A DNA stretch of 7,454 nucleotides from an uncultured Clostridia bacterium (GTDB lineage Bacteria > Bacillota > Clostridia > Oscillospirales > Acutalibacteraceae), in the NCBI GenBank assembly GCA_947168785.1, contig CAMVNL010000099.1, positions 1 through 7,454 on the forward strand, read 5' to 3'. Positions 1 through 6,195 of the stretch are shown piece by piece. A model generated the notes under the pieces. The model worked only from the letters and a program-made list of their open reading frames with translations. It had not been told where the DNA came from and made no database searches. The number at the start of each line of letters is the position of its first letter. Within the stretch, counting starts at the first letter, position 1. Both the position numbers and the translations under genes were made by a program.

Positions 1-1261
1 CGCCGTAGATGATCCGCTGGGGCAGCACGGCGAGGAAGTCTTTATAGGAGATCTTCTCGCGGGTGATCCGCTGCGCAAAGAAGAACAGCAGCATCTCCAT
101 GAGCACCGAGGAGAGGTAGCTCACCGCCAGCAGCGTGAATTCATAGGAGTTGAAATAGAACAGGTTGAGAATGAAGCCCACGGTGGTGACAAGGGGCAGC
201 GCCGTCTGGAACACCAGCAGGTCCGGCATCAGCAGCAGCCCCAGCCCCTTCCGGCGGGGATTGAACAGGCAGCCGAGGTATTTTTTCTCGCACTGCAGTG
301 TGGAGTAGGTCCAGCGGAAGCGCTGGCGGACGAAGTTCTTCAGGTTGTCCGGCGCTTCTGTCTCCGAGAACGCCAGTGGCTCGAACTCCGTTTTGTACCC
401 TTTTTTCAGCAGCGCCATGGACAGGTCCCGGTCCTCGCCGAGGGTGTCCGTGGAAAAACCGCCGCATTCCAGGATCGCCGCTTTGCGCCACATCCCGAGC
501 GCGCCGGGCACCACCGGCTGGGCGTTAAAGCGGCACATGCCGTTTTTCATCAGGTTGAAATCCCGGATGTATTCCACCCGCTGGAACCGTGTGATGAAGT
601 TGTGGACGTTCCCCACCCGTGTGTTGCCGGAGACCGCCGCCACCTTCGGGTCTTTGAAGTGGGGAACCAGCAGCCGGACGGAATCCCGCGCGATCATCGT
701 GTCCGCGTCTAGCAGCAGCAAGAGCGAGCCCTTCGCCTGCGCGATTCCCATATTCAGCGCGGAGGACTTGCCGCCGTTTTCCTTGGTGAGGATGGTAACG
801 CGGGAATCCCCTTCAAATTCCTTTCGCAAAATCGCCAGCGTATCGTCTTTGGAGCCGTCGTCCACCACGATCACGTCCAGCTTTTTGTAATCGGCGTCCA
901 GCACGGAGGCGACGGTGGCAACGATGGTCTTTTCCTCATTGTAGGCCGGGATCACGGCGGTGACCGACGGGACAGAGGCGTCCGACTCCTTCCGTTTCGC
1001 CCTCCGGGCGGAAAACGTATAGACGAACAGCTTGACAAAGTTGACCGCGATGAGCGCGACAAACACCCGGTTATAGACCACCACGGTACGGAAGCGCACT
1101 GTCAGTACCGAATACCGCAGCTGCGTGAGCACAAGGGGGTAATACAGCTTCAGGTAGAGGACCGTCAGCAGGGCAGCCAGCAGGATCACGCTGAACACGT
1201 AGATTCTTTTGTGCGTCGGGTCGGCAAAGATCATCCGCCCGGGATGGTTTTTATGTTTCAT
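1..1261 (-). CDS. Family 2 membrane glycosyltransferase, PgaC/cellulose-synthase-like (partial, 3' end outside window)
   Basis: A processive inner-membrane glycosyltransferase that probably polymerises a beta-linked polysaccharide from a UDP-sugar, in the family of poly-GlcNAc, cellulose and hyaluronan synthases. The first 420 codons are visible with no stop. Two hydrophobic segments (about 21-38 and 60-81) precede a cytoplasmic GT2 domain from about residue 98. That domain has PAYNEE (105-110), VVDDGS (132-137), the acceptor-side block NGGKSSALN (162-170), the metal-binding DAD (185-187), GEDRD (275-279, the TED-type catalytic base region) and QRFRW (313-317, the QxxRW processivity motif). 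Two more membrane segments follow at about 345-370 and 373-396. The start at 1261 is supported by GGAG six bases upstream. No frameshift is seen, and the known catalytic motifs in this part are present. It is transcribed alone from the promoter at 1380-1408. The sugar cannot be told from sequence; poly-GlcNAc-like is the best guess. The family is clear, the exact product is not. Confidence 0.93.
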   Translation of the reverse strand, partial: MKHKNHPGRMIFADPTHKRIYVFSVILLAALLTVLYLKLYYPLVLTQLRYSVLTVRFRTVVVYNRVFVALIAVNFVKLFVYTFSARRAKRKESDASVPSVTAVIPAYNEEKTIVATVASVLDADYKKLDVIVVDDGSKDDTLAILRKEFEGDSRVTILTKENGGKSSALNMGIAQAKGSLLLLLDADTMIARDSVRLLVPHFKDPKVAAVSGNTRVGNVHNFITRFQRVEYIRDFNLMKNGMCRFNAQPVVPGALGMWRKAAILECGGFSTDTLGEDRDLSMALLKKGYKTEFEPLAFSETEAPDNLKNFVRQRFRWTYSTLQCEKKYLGCLFNPRRKGLGLLLMPDLLVFQTALPLVTTVGFILNLFYFNSYEFTLLAVSYLSSVLMEMLLFFFAQRITREKISYKDFLAVLPQRIIYG

Positions 1262-1373
1262 CGGCAGCTCCAATTGGAGATCGGGATTGTTTTTGTGTGA
1301 TTGATGGCTTTGGTGATTTATCACTTAGTGGGAGCAGCTTTACTCTGGCGCAGGAAAAAGTTTATTTTATACG
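1262..1373 (-). promoter_or_regulatory. Long 5' leader of the glycosyltransferase mRNA, with two small dyads
   Basis: The predicted untranslated leader is about 110 nt, longer than needed for a ribosome site. It contains a 12-bp perfect palindrome CTCCAATTGGAG (1268-1279) whose 3' half on the mRNA includes the GGAG ribosome-binding sequence, so folding of this element would hide the site. A second dyad, GTGAT/ATCAC with a 2-base centre, lies at 1313-1324. Neither matches a riboswitch class that I recognise. Regulation of translation is an inference from the overlap. Confidence 0.35.
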
Positions 1374-1379
1374 CTTTAT

Positions 1380-1408
1380 ATTATATCATCCAAATAAAAT
1401 GAAATCAA
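1380..1408 (-). promoter_or_regulatory. Sigma-A promoter of the glycosyltransferase gene
   Basis: On the minus strand TTGATT (1408-1403) and a perfect TATAAT (1385-1380) are separated by exactly 17 bases. Transcription should begin near 1373, which leaves a leader of about 110 nt before the start codon at 1261. It lies downstream of the regulator's terminator, so the glycosyltransferase is probably an independent unit rather than co-transcribed with the regulator. Confidence 0.75.
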
Positions 1409-1448
1409 CTGCACATTCGGGTAGTTTTGGCTCCAATTTGCGGGCAAC

Positions 1449-1478
1449 AAAAAAGAACGGCGTGAACCGTTCTTTTTT
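1449..1478 (-). terminator. Intrinsic terminator of the LuxR-type regulator gene
   Basis: AAAAAAGAACGG (1449-1460) pairs perfectly with CCGTTCTTTTTT (1467-1478) around a 6-base loop. On the minus strand the GC part of the stem is followed by six T residues, the standard intrinsic terminator form. It stands about 125 bases after the regulator's stop codon and upstream of the glycosyltransferase promoter. Because the T and A tracts are symmetric it could also stop plus-strand transcription. Confidence 0.85.
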
Positions 1479-1602
1479 AAAGTAACAGAAAAAGGTCTTC
1501 ACGGATAATTGTGGGATTACAACAAGCCCAATGGTTTTTACGGCGTTCGTCCACCAACCGCAGGGGGCGGCGTCCGACGCCCCGCATTCGAGCACCGATA
1601 TT
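1479..1602 (-). other. 3' untranslated region of the regulator gene with a GC-rich hairpin
   Basis: Between the regulator's stop and its terminator lie about 124 bases with no convincing gene. At 1564-1583 a GC-rich hairpin can form, either GGGGCG/CGCCCC with an 8-base loop or GGCGT/ACGCC with a 3-base loop. No T tract follows it on either strand, so it is not a terminator by itself. Its composition resembles the GC-rich dispersed intergenic repeats that I recall from Oscillospiraceae genomes; this is recollection, not a search result. Confidence 0.35.
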
Positions 1603-3948
1603 TTATAACAGCTTTAATTCTTTTGCCGCCAGCACCATTTCCGTCTTTGTGGAAACACCGAGTTTTTTGTAGTTCTGTTTGGTATGGTATTTCACGTTGT
1701 CCACGCTCACGCCGAGATGTTCGGCGATCTTTTCGTTGGAAACGCCCTGCGCCTGCATCCGCAACACCGCCAGCGCGTTTTTGCCGAAATCGGTTTTCGT
1801 CAGCCGTCCTTCGTTCAGGTAAGCGGGATAGTATTCCGCTGTCCGCTCCGTTTCTTCCATCACTTTGGCCAGCCACTTTTTCGGCAGCGTTTTTTCGTTC
1901 AGCAGCTTCGGGTGCGCCTGCCGCAGCAGCCCGAGCATGGCCGCGCCCTCGTCGCTGACGACGCGGATAAAGCCGTATTCCGCCGCAATGGACAGGGCGG
2001 AAAGGAGCGTGCCGTACCAGTCCCGCCCAGTGCGGCTTTCGATCACTGCCAGCAGCAGGCCGGTCTCGATTTTGATATAGGTGCGGTCGTACAGATCCGC
2101 GTAGTACGTCAGCTTCTGCAGCAGAGAGAACGCCGCCGTATACTGCCGCGTTTCGATATACACGCGGATTTTTGTGAGATACCGGTAGCGCTCCATCACG
2201 TTGAAATCATCCGTGTCTCCCGGCGCGGTCTCCATCCACGCATCCCGCGCTTTTGTGTCGCCCCGCAGCAGCGCCAGCCGGCACAGCAGCGCCTCCACGT
2301 TGGGATAGAGATTGTTTCGTCCCTTACGCCTGATCCGGCTGCGGTAATCGTCCGCCAGCTTTTTTGCGGCGGCAAGCTCTCCCAGCGCGGCGTTGGCCCG
2401 TACCAGCAGTCCCACGGCGGCAAAGACCAGTTCCTCGTCCCCCGCGCCGTCGGCCTCCAGCTGCCCCTTGGAAAGCCGCCCGATCACCGCATAGAGATCG
2501 CCGCCCTTTTCATAGAGGCTTTCGCCCAGCGCGATCTCCACCATGCCGGGAGAGATGGCCTTTTCCACAGCCTTGCCAAGCAGCGCCGCAAGCTCGCTGT
2601 CCCGCTTGGCCCAGGAACAGAAATCCTTGCCGCCGTTCATCAGGGAGGGCAGATTGCTTGTCACCCCCAGCTTCGGGACCGCTTGCTTTTTCTCAAGCAC
2701 TGCCGCCGGGACGGATTTGAAAATACGCAGGATGTCCGACACCGAACGGTGCGGCAGGGCGATGTTCAGATAGGCGCGGTAGGCCGCCGCCTGCCGTTTC
2801 TCCTCGCCCTTCGCCTGTTTGGCGAATTCCCCCAGCCGGTCATACCAGTATTCGCTCTTTTCCGGCTGCAGCAGCAGGGAGTACAGGATGCTGATGCCGC
2901 ACATCAGCGTGGGGCTGGCAGCGATCTCCGCCTCCGGCAGGACAAAATAAGCGTCCCGCATTTCAAAGTAATGCCCGAGGCCGGGATTTCGCCGGGCATT
3001 TTCAATCAGCATTTCGCGGATACGGGCGGTATCGTCCGTCCGGCTGTAGATGTCCAGCGCAGCGACGGCCTGATCGTTTTTGTCGTAGTAGTCCGCCGCC
3101 CGTTTTTCCAATGCCCGGATCTCTCCCTCGGAGTAACGGGAACGCAGCAGCGTATGCAGGACCTCCCGGAAAAAGGGATGGATCACGAAATCACCGTCGC
3201 GGCGTATGGAGAAATTACCCAGCCGCTCCATCTCGCCGATGATCCGTGCCGCGTCTTTCCGCCCGGTGATCTGCTCGGCCAGCGGCACGTTGAAGGAAGG
3301 CACCACGCTCATTTTGATCAGGAAATCCACGATTTCCGGTTCCCACTGCTCCGTGATCTTCTGCGTGACCACGCGGGTGAACATCCGCTTTGCCTCGGCG
3401 CAGTGCTTCACAAAATCCGGGTCGCCGCTTTCCAGCTTTGACAGAACGTACAGCACGAGCATGGGCACGCCCTGCGCCCGGCGGACAAGCGATTGCAGGT
3501 CCGCTTCCTCAATGGCGATCCGGTGCCGTTGGCAATAGTTCTGCGCATCCGCAAACGTGACGCCGATTTCTTCCTGCGAGACAACGAGCATCTGCCCGCG
3601 CATACAGGGGTAAGCCAGTTCCTTCGGCACCGGCGCGCGGCCCAGCACAAAAAGCTGCCGTCTGCCTTCGTCGATGATCCGCTCGATGAGCTCATACACC
3701 CGATTCGATTTTGCGAACTGCAGATCGTCGATCACGACCACGTCCTTCGCCGCCGCGTCGTTGTAATCCGGTTCGCCGCCGGGCACCGCGCAGGAAAGGT
3801 AGGTATAGTCCTGCCGTTCCAGGAAGCGTTTGACCAGCTCCGTTTTGCCGTAGCAGGTCATACCGAAGAGATACACGGCCTTTTTCTGCGATACGGCGTA
3901 TTTCAGTTTTTCCCGCGCCCCGGCGGGGACAATATATCTCGGGGTCAT
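1603..3948 (-). CDS. MalT-like STAND ATPase with C-terminal LuxR-type HTH (transcriptional regulator)
   Basis: A large one-component transcription factor, probably a signal-triggered ATP-dependent activator of the MalT/LAL type. It is 781 residues, within the usual size of this class. The N-terminal NTPase has Walker A GMTCYGKT (29-36), Walker B VVVIDD (70-75), an R104 sensor-like segment (LGRAP) and the STAND GxP motif GVP (160-162). A winged-helix-like segment near HPFFREVLH (257-265) follows, then several hundred residues of alpha-helical, TPR-like sequence that would form the sensor arm. The last 66 residues (716-781) are the LuxR HTH, with GVSNEKIAEHLGVS and VKYHTKQNYKKLGVS matching the canonical pattern. 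The usual N-terminal LTxRE part is degenerate (LTKTDFGKNA). The start at 3948 has AGGAG seven bases upstream and a consensus-type promoter 25-30 bases further up. It is divergent from the DUF4143 ATPase. The inducer and targets are unknown. Confidence 0.93.
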   Translation of the reverse strand: MTPRYIVPAGAREKLKYAVSQKKAVYLFGMTCYGKTELVKRFLERQDYTYLSCAVPGGEPDYNDAAAKDVVVIDDLQFAKSNRVYELIERIIDEGRRQLFVLGRAPVPKELAYPCMRGQMLVVSQEEIGVTFADAQNYCQRHRIAIEEADLQSLVRRAQGVPMLVLYVLSKLESGDPDFVKHCAEAKRMFTRVVTQKITEQWEPEIVDFLIKMSVVPSFNVPLAEQITGRKDAARIIGEMERLGNFSIRRDGDFVIHPFFREVLHTLLRSRYSEGEIRALEKRAADYYDKNDQAVAALDIYSRTDDTARIREMLIENARRNPGLGHYFEMRDAYFVLPEAEIAASPTLMCGISILYSLLLQPEKSEYWYDRLGEFAKQAKGEEKRQAAAYRAYLNIALPHRSVSDILRIFKSVPAAVLEKKQAVPKLGVTSNLPSLMNGGKDFCSWAKRDSELAALLGKAVEKAISPGMVEIALGESLYEKGGDLYAVIGRLSKGQLEADGAGDEELVFAAVGLLVRANAALGELAAAKKLADDYRSRIRRKGRNNLYPNVEALLCRLALLRGDTKARDAWMETAPGDTDDFNVMERYRYLTKIRVYIETRQYTAAFSLLQKLTYYADLYDRTYIKIETGLLLAVIESRTGRDWYGTLLSALSIAAEYGFIRVVSDEGAAMLGLLRQAHPKLLNEKTLPKKWLAKVMEETERTAEYYPAYLNEGRLTKTDFGKNALAVLRMQAQGVSNEKIAEHLGVSVDNVKYHTKQNYKKLGVSTKTEMVLAAKELKLL

Positions 3949-3979
3949 CGCTTAACTCCTGTCAGCTTCGTTCTTTTTT

Positions 3980-4008
3980 ATTGTAACGGCAATCAGCCGG
4001 AAATGCAA
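3980..4008 (-). promoter_or_regulatory. Sigma-A promoter of the LuxR-type regulator
   Basis: On the minus strand TTGCAT (4008-4003) and TACAAT (3985-3980) are spaced by 17 bases. The start of transcription would be near 3973, giving a leader of about 25 nt ending in the AGGAG ribosome site (3960-3956). The block ACTTGCATTT around the -35 (4010-4001) is repeated exactly at the divergent ATPase promoter. Confidence 0.75.
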
Positions 4009-4304
4009 GTAAAAATGAGGAATCCATTTACCGGACGGGCTCCGTCACGCTTTTACCATATGTGTTTACTGACAGAAAACGCTTATATATCAACGTCTTT
4101 ATTCGTTGCATGCATTTTGGTCATGATAACATACTGCCACTCTCATTTTCTCAGCAAAAAACCGAGTCAAACAACAGGGTTCAAGACCTAAAAGCGTGAC
4201 ATAATGCTGTGATTCCATAAAAAATGTACCGACATGAAATTGATTTCTTTCAGAGGATCAACGGTCCGAAAAGAGAAATCTGAAACGATTTCGGTGCAAA
4301 AACA

Positions 4305-4318
4305 CGGATCGCGATCCG
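4305..4318. repeat. Perfect 14-bp palindrome CGGATCGCGATCCG
   Basis: The sequence is identical to its reverse complement over 14 bases and stands alone in AT-rich surroundings, about 295 bases from the regulator's -35 and 150 bases from the ATPase's -35. It could be a binding site for a dimeric DNA-binding protein or, as RNA, a 5-bp hairpin with a CGCG loop. No T tract follows, so it is not a terminator. Confidence 0.5.
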
Positions 4319-4448
4319 ATGAAAACGAGTCCAAAAACGGGGGACTTAAAAAAAGACCTTTGATGAAGGCAAATAACAGACTTATGCAAACATTTTTTGA
4401 TATTAAAAACCGTGCATAAATAGACAAGGTATAACAAGAATTATCGTG

Positions 4449-4461
4449 ACAAATAATTTGT
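4449..4461. promoter_or_regulatory. Operator-like dyad upstream of the ATPase promoter
   Basis: ACAAAT-A-ATTTGT is a perfect odd-length dyad ending eight bases before the -35 of the ATPase promoter. Its position suits an activator or a repressor site. The bound protein is unknown; the adjacent LuxR-type regulator is a candidate by position only. Confidence 0.3.
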
Positions 4462-4468
4462 TTACAAC

Positions 4469-4497
4469 TTGCATTTTCGTGATTTCTGTGATAATAT
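4469..4497 (+). promoter_or_regulatory. Sigma-A promoter of the DUF4143 ATPase gene
   Basis: TTGCAT (4469-4474) and TAATAT (4492-4497) are separated by 17 bases. Transcription would start near 4504, about 35 bases before the ATG at 4539. The ribosome site in between is AGGAG (4520-4524), 14 bases from the ATG, which is longer than usual; the overlapping purine run GAGAGAG to 4528 shortens the effective spacing. Confidence 0.7.
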
Positions 4498-4538
4498 GTT
4501 TATAGAAATCCACAGGGACAGGAGAGAGACAAAATACA

Positions 4539-5843
4539 ATGCTCAAAAGAAAAATATACGACGATCTGCTGAAGTGGAAGCAGAAAGGCGGGAAGACGGC
4601 GTTGCTGATCGACGGGGCGCGCCGCGTAGGGAAAAGCTATATCGCCGCCGCCTTTGCCGAGCGGGAGTATAAAAGCCACGTCATCATCGATTTCGGCAAC
4701 GCGCCGCAGGATATCCTTGACCTTTTTACCAACGACAGCGCCGATCTCGACCTCTTTTTCGCAAAGCTCGGCGCGTATTACTCCACAGTATTATACAAGC
4801 GGGAATCGCTGATCGTGTTCGACGAGGTGCAGCAGTTCCCGCGGGCGCGGCAGCTTATCAAATATCTGGTCGCCGACGGTCGGTTCGATTATCTTGAGAC
4901 AGGTTCTTTGATACGCCTGAAAAAGAATACGGAAAACATCATCATACCGTCTGAGGAGGAGCATATCGAACTCTTCCCGCTGGATTTCGAGGAATTCCTT
5001 TGGGCAATGGGCGACGAGGCCACCGCGCCGCTGATCCGCAAATGCTTTGAGGCAAAGCAGCCGCTCGGCCAGGCGCTGCATCGTAAAATCATGAACGATT
5101 TCCGGCACTATATGCTGGTCGGCGGCAAAAACTTTGCGGCGGCGGACGAGGCGAAACGGCAAATATTGCAGCTCTACCGCGCAGACGTTTCCAAATTCGC
5201 GGCGGGGTATGAGGAAAAGGTCTACGCCGTGTTTGACGGCATTCCCGGGCAGCTTTCAAAAAAAGAGAAAAAGTACACTTTGGCTTCTATCAATAAAAAC
5301 GCCCGTTTCCGGGCATATGAAGATTCCTTTATCTGGCTGAACGAGGCGATGATCGTCAACGCCTGCTTTAACGCCACCGATCCGAACGTGGGGCTCGCCA
5401 TCAGCGCAGACCATGCCACGCAGAAATGCTATATGGCGGATACCGGCCTGCTGGTGACGCAGACCTTTATGGACGGCGCGTTTACGGATAACGAGCTGTA
5501 TAAAGCGATTTTGTTTGACAAGCTTGATATCAACGAGGGCATGATAATGGAAAACATCGTCGCGCAGATGCTGCGCCGGAACGGGCATAGGCTGTATTTT
5601 TACTCCCGTTCCGATCCCGATCACCGGGAAAACCACATGGAGATCGATTTCCTGATTGCGGAAAATAAAAAAATATCGCCGGTGGAGGTCAAATCCGGAA
5701 ATTACCGTTCCCATGCTTCGCTCGATAAATTTCGGAAAAAGTTTTCCCGCAAGCTTGGTACTTCTTACATTCTCTACACGAAGGACGTGATGGAGAAGGA
5801 CGGTATTCTGCATCTGCCGCTTTATATGGCGATGTTTTTGTAA
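4539..5843 (+). CDS. AAA_14 / DUF4143 ATPase with PD-(D/E)XK-like C-terminal domain
   Basis: A predicted P-loop ATPase of the widespread AAA_14-DUF4143 family, whose cellular role is not established; members are often multi-copy in gut Firmicutes. The 434-residue length is typical of complete members. The N-terminal ATPase domain has Walker A GARRVGKS (26-33), Walker B LIVFDE (91-96) and a sensor-1-like ETGSL (120-124). The C-terminal DUF4143 region ends in a nuclease-like fold signature: E338 in MENIVAQML, D370 in MEIDFLI, and E383/K385 in PVEVKSG, the E-D-ExK arrangement of PD-(D/E)XK enzymes. No signal peptide or membrane segment is seen, so it should be cytoplasmic. The start is chosen because MLKRKIYDDLL is the characteristic beginning of this subfamily and the promoter is directly upstream. 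It is a single-gene unit, divergent from the LuxR-type regulator and convergent with the zinc-ribbon gene. Whether it cuts DNA is unknown. Confidence 0.92.
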   Translation: MLKRKIYDDLLKWKQKGGKTALLIDGARRVGKSYIAAAFAEREYKSHVIIDFGNAPQDILDLFTNDSADLDLFFAKLGAYYSTVLYKRESLIVFDEVQQFPRARQLIKYLVADGRFDYLETGSLIRLKKNTENIIIPSEEEHIELFPLDFEEFLWAMGDEATAPLIRKCFEAKQPLGQALHRKIMNDFRHYMLVGGKNFAAADEAKRQILQLYRADVSKFAAGYEEKVYAVFDGIPGQLSKKEKKYTLASINKNARFRAYEDSFIWLNEAMIVNACFNATDPNVGLAISADHATQKCYMADTGLLVTQTFMDGAFTDNELYKAILFDKLDINEGMIMENIVAQMLRRNGHRLYFYSRSDPDHRENHMEIDFLIAENKKISPVEVKSGNYRSHASLDKFRKKFSRKLGTSYILYTKDVMEKDGILHLPLYMAMFL

Positions 5844-5860
5844 ATTTACCCTTTAAAGTG

Positions 5861-5889
5861 TTGAATTTGTTTTCACTTTATGATATGAT
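5861..5889 (+). promoter_or_regulatory. Possible promoter in the convergent intergenic region
   Basis: TTGAAT (5861-5866) and TATGAT (5884-5889) are spaced by 17 bases, with four and five of six matches to the sigma-A consensus. It begins 18 bases after the ATPase stop codon and faces no protein gene: the next feature downstream is a terminator. It may drive a short RNA or be a chance match in AT-rich DNA. Confidence 0.35.
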
Positions 5890-5904
5890 AATCATGGAAT
5901 TCGG

Positions 5905-5937
5905 GTGATACGATTTTGATACGAAAATCCGTATCAC
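5905..5937. repeat. GATACG triple half-site / hairpin
   Basis: GTGATACG (5905-5912) is the exact reverse complement of CGTATCAC (5930-5937), and the interior ATTTT/AAAAT continues the pairing around a GATACG loop with one bulged C. The loop sequence GATACG (5918-5923) is itself a copy of the half-site and can instead pair with CGTATC (5930-5935). So there are two direct copies and one inverted copy of the same hexamer, allowing two mutually exclusive stems. It could be an operator with three half-sites or a structured RNA. It is not followed by a T tract. Confidence 0.5.
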
Positions 5938-6084
5938 GACGGATAACACAGAGAAACACACGCTCGTTTTCCCTGAATAAAGGGGCAAAAACACCGGATA
6001 AAATCCTGCATATACAGAATTAAGCGAGTGGGAATAATACCGGATTCGCCTTATTATCAATAAACACAGATCTTCATTCTGAAA

Positions 6085-6121
6085 AAGAGCTGACGGATGA
6101 TTGCTTCATCGGTCAGCTCTT
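6085..6121 (-). terminator. Terminator of the zinc-ribbon gene, possibly bidirectional
   Basis: AAGAGCTGAC (6085-6094) pairs perfectly with GTCAGCTCTT (6112-6121); inside, GATGA/TCATC adds five pairs after a single G-G mismatch, with a 5-base loop. On the minus strand the stem runs into TTTTT, a good terminator about 75 bases after the zinc-ribbon gene's stop. On the plus strand it is followed by TGTCTTATGTTTTTG, a poorer tract, but it may still end transcripts coming from the ATPase side. Confidence 0.8.
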
Positions 6122-6195
6122 GTCTTATGTTTTTGTTAAATCATCTTCAATTTAGATGCACTCTTGACAGACTGCTTTTCTACTATGGCAGCGGC

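Larger units (their letters stand above)
3949..4538. other. Long divergent intergenic region with palindromes
   Basis: About 590 bases separate the starts of the divergent regulator and ATPase genes. Only short reading frames without ribosome sites occur here. Besides the two promoters it holds an inverted repeat GAAATC/GATTTC with a 6-base loop (4275-4292), a perfect 14-bp palindrome CGGATCGCGATCCG (4305-4318), and an AT-rich 13-bp dyad ACAAATAATTTGT (4449-4461) just upstream of the ATPase -35. The region is much more AT-rich than the flanking genes. It is far longer than two back-to-back promoters need, so extra regulatory sites or a small RNA are possible. I could not identify a specific element. 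Confidence 0.5.
5896..6121 (+). ncRNA. Candidate small RNA between convergent genes
   Basis: If the promoter at 5861-5889 is active, it would give a transcript of about 225 nt that begins with the GATACG hairpin and ends at the hairpin 6085-6121. No reading frame with a ribosome site lies inside. The alternative is that this is simply the 3' untranslated region of the ATPase mRNA. No known RNA family was recognised. Confidence 0.2.

Noticed and set aside
345..890. Plus-strand open frame of 181 codons opposite the glycosyltransferase
   Set aside because: It is antisense to the conserved GT2 catalytic motifs; composition is Ser/Arg/Pro-rich with no domain or ribosome site.
1262..1373. Possible cyclic-di-GMP or other riboswitch in the glycosyltransferase leader
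   Set aside because: Leader length and gene type made it attractive, but I could not align the conserved core of the c-di-GMP-I class or recognise another class.
1297..1485. Plus-strand frame of 62 codons crossing the terminator 1449-1478
   Set aside because: It covers the leader and promoter of the glycosyltransferase and reads through an intrinsic terminator stem; no ribosome site.
1684..3441. A long plus-strand open frame (585 codons) opposite the regulator gene
   Set aside because: It is antisense to a protein with clear NTPase and HTH motifs, is rich in His, Gln, Arg and Pro as expected of a shadow frame in GC-rich DNA, and has no recognisable domain.
4234..4419. Plus-strand open frame of 61 codons in the divergent intergenic region
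   Set aside because: No ribosome-binding sequence precedes the ATG, and the product is a low-complexity basic peptide.
4188..4427. Minus-strand open frame of 79 codons in the divergent intergenic region
   Set aside because: It would begin with TTG, has no ribosome site, and shows no family features.
5854..5880. TAAAGTG/CACTTTA hairpin just after the ATPase gene as its terminator
   Set aside because: The stem is seven mostly A-T pairs with a 13-base loop and no T tract follows, so it is too weak.
5878..6060. Minus-strand frame of 60 codons in the convergent intergenic region
   Set aside because: It would need a TTG start without a ribosome site and includes the GATACG dyad.
6164..6190. TTGACA at 6164 as a plus-strand promoter
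   Set aside because: No acceptable -10 occurs at 16-18 bases, and the DNA downstream is the 3' end of the opposing zinc-ribbon gene.
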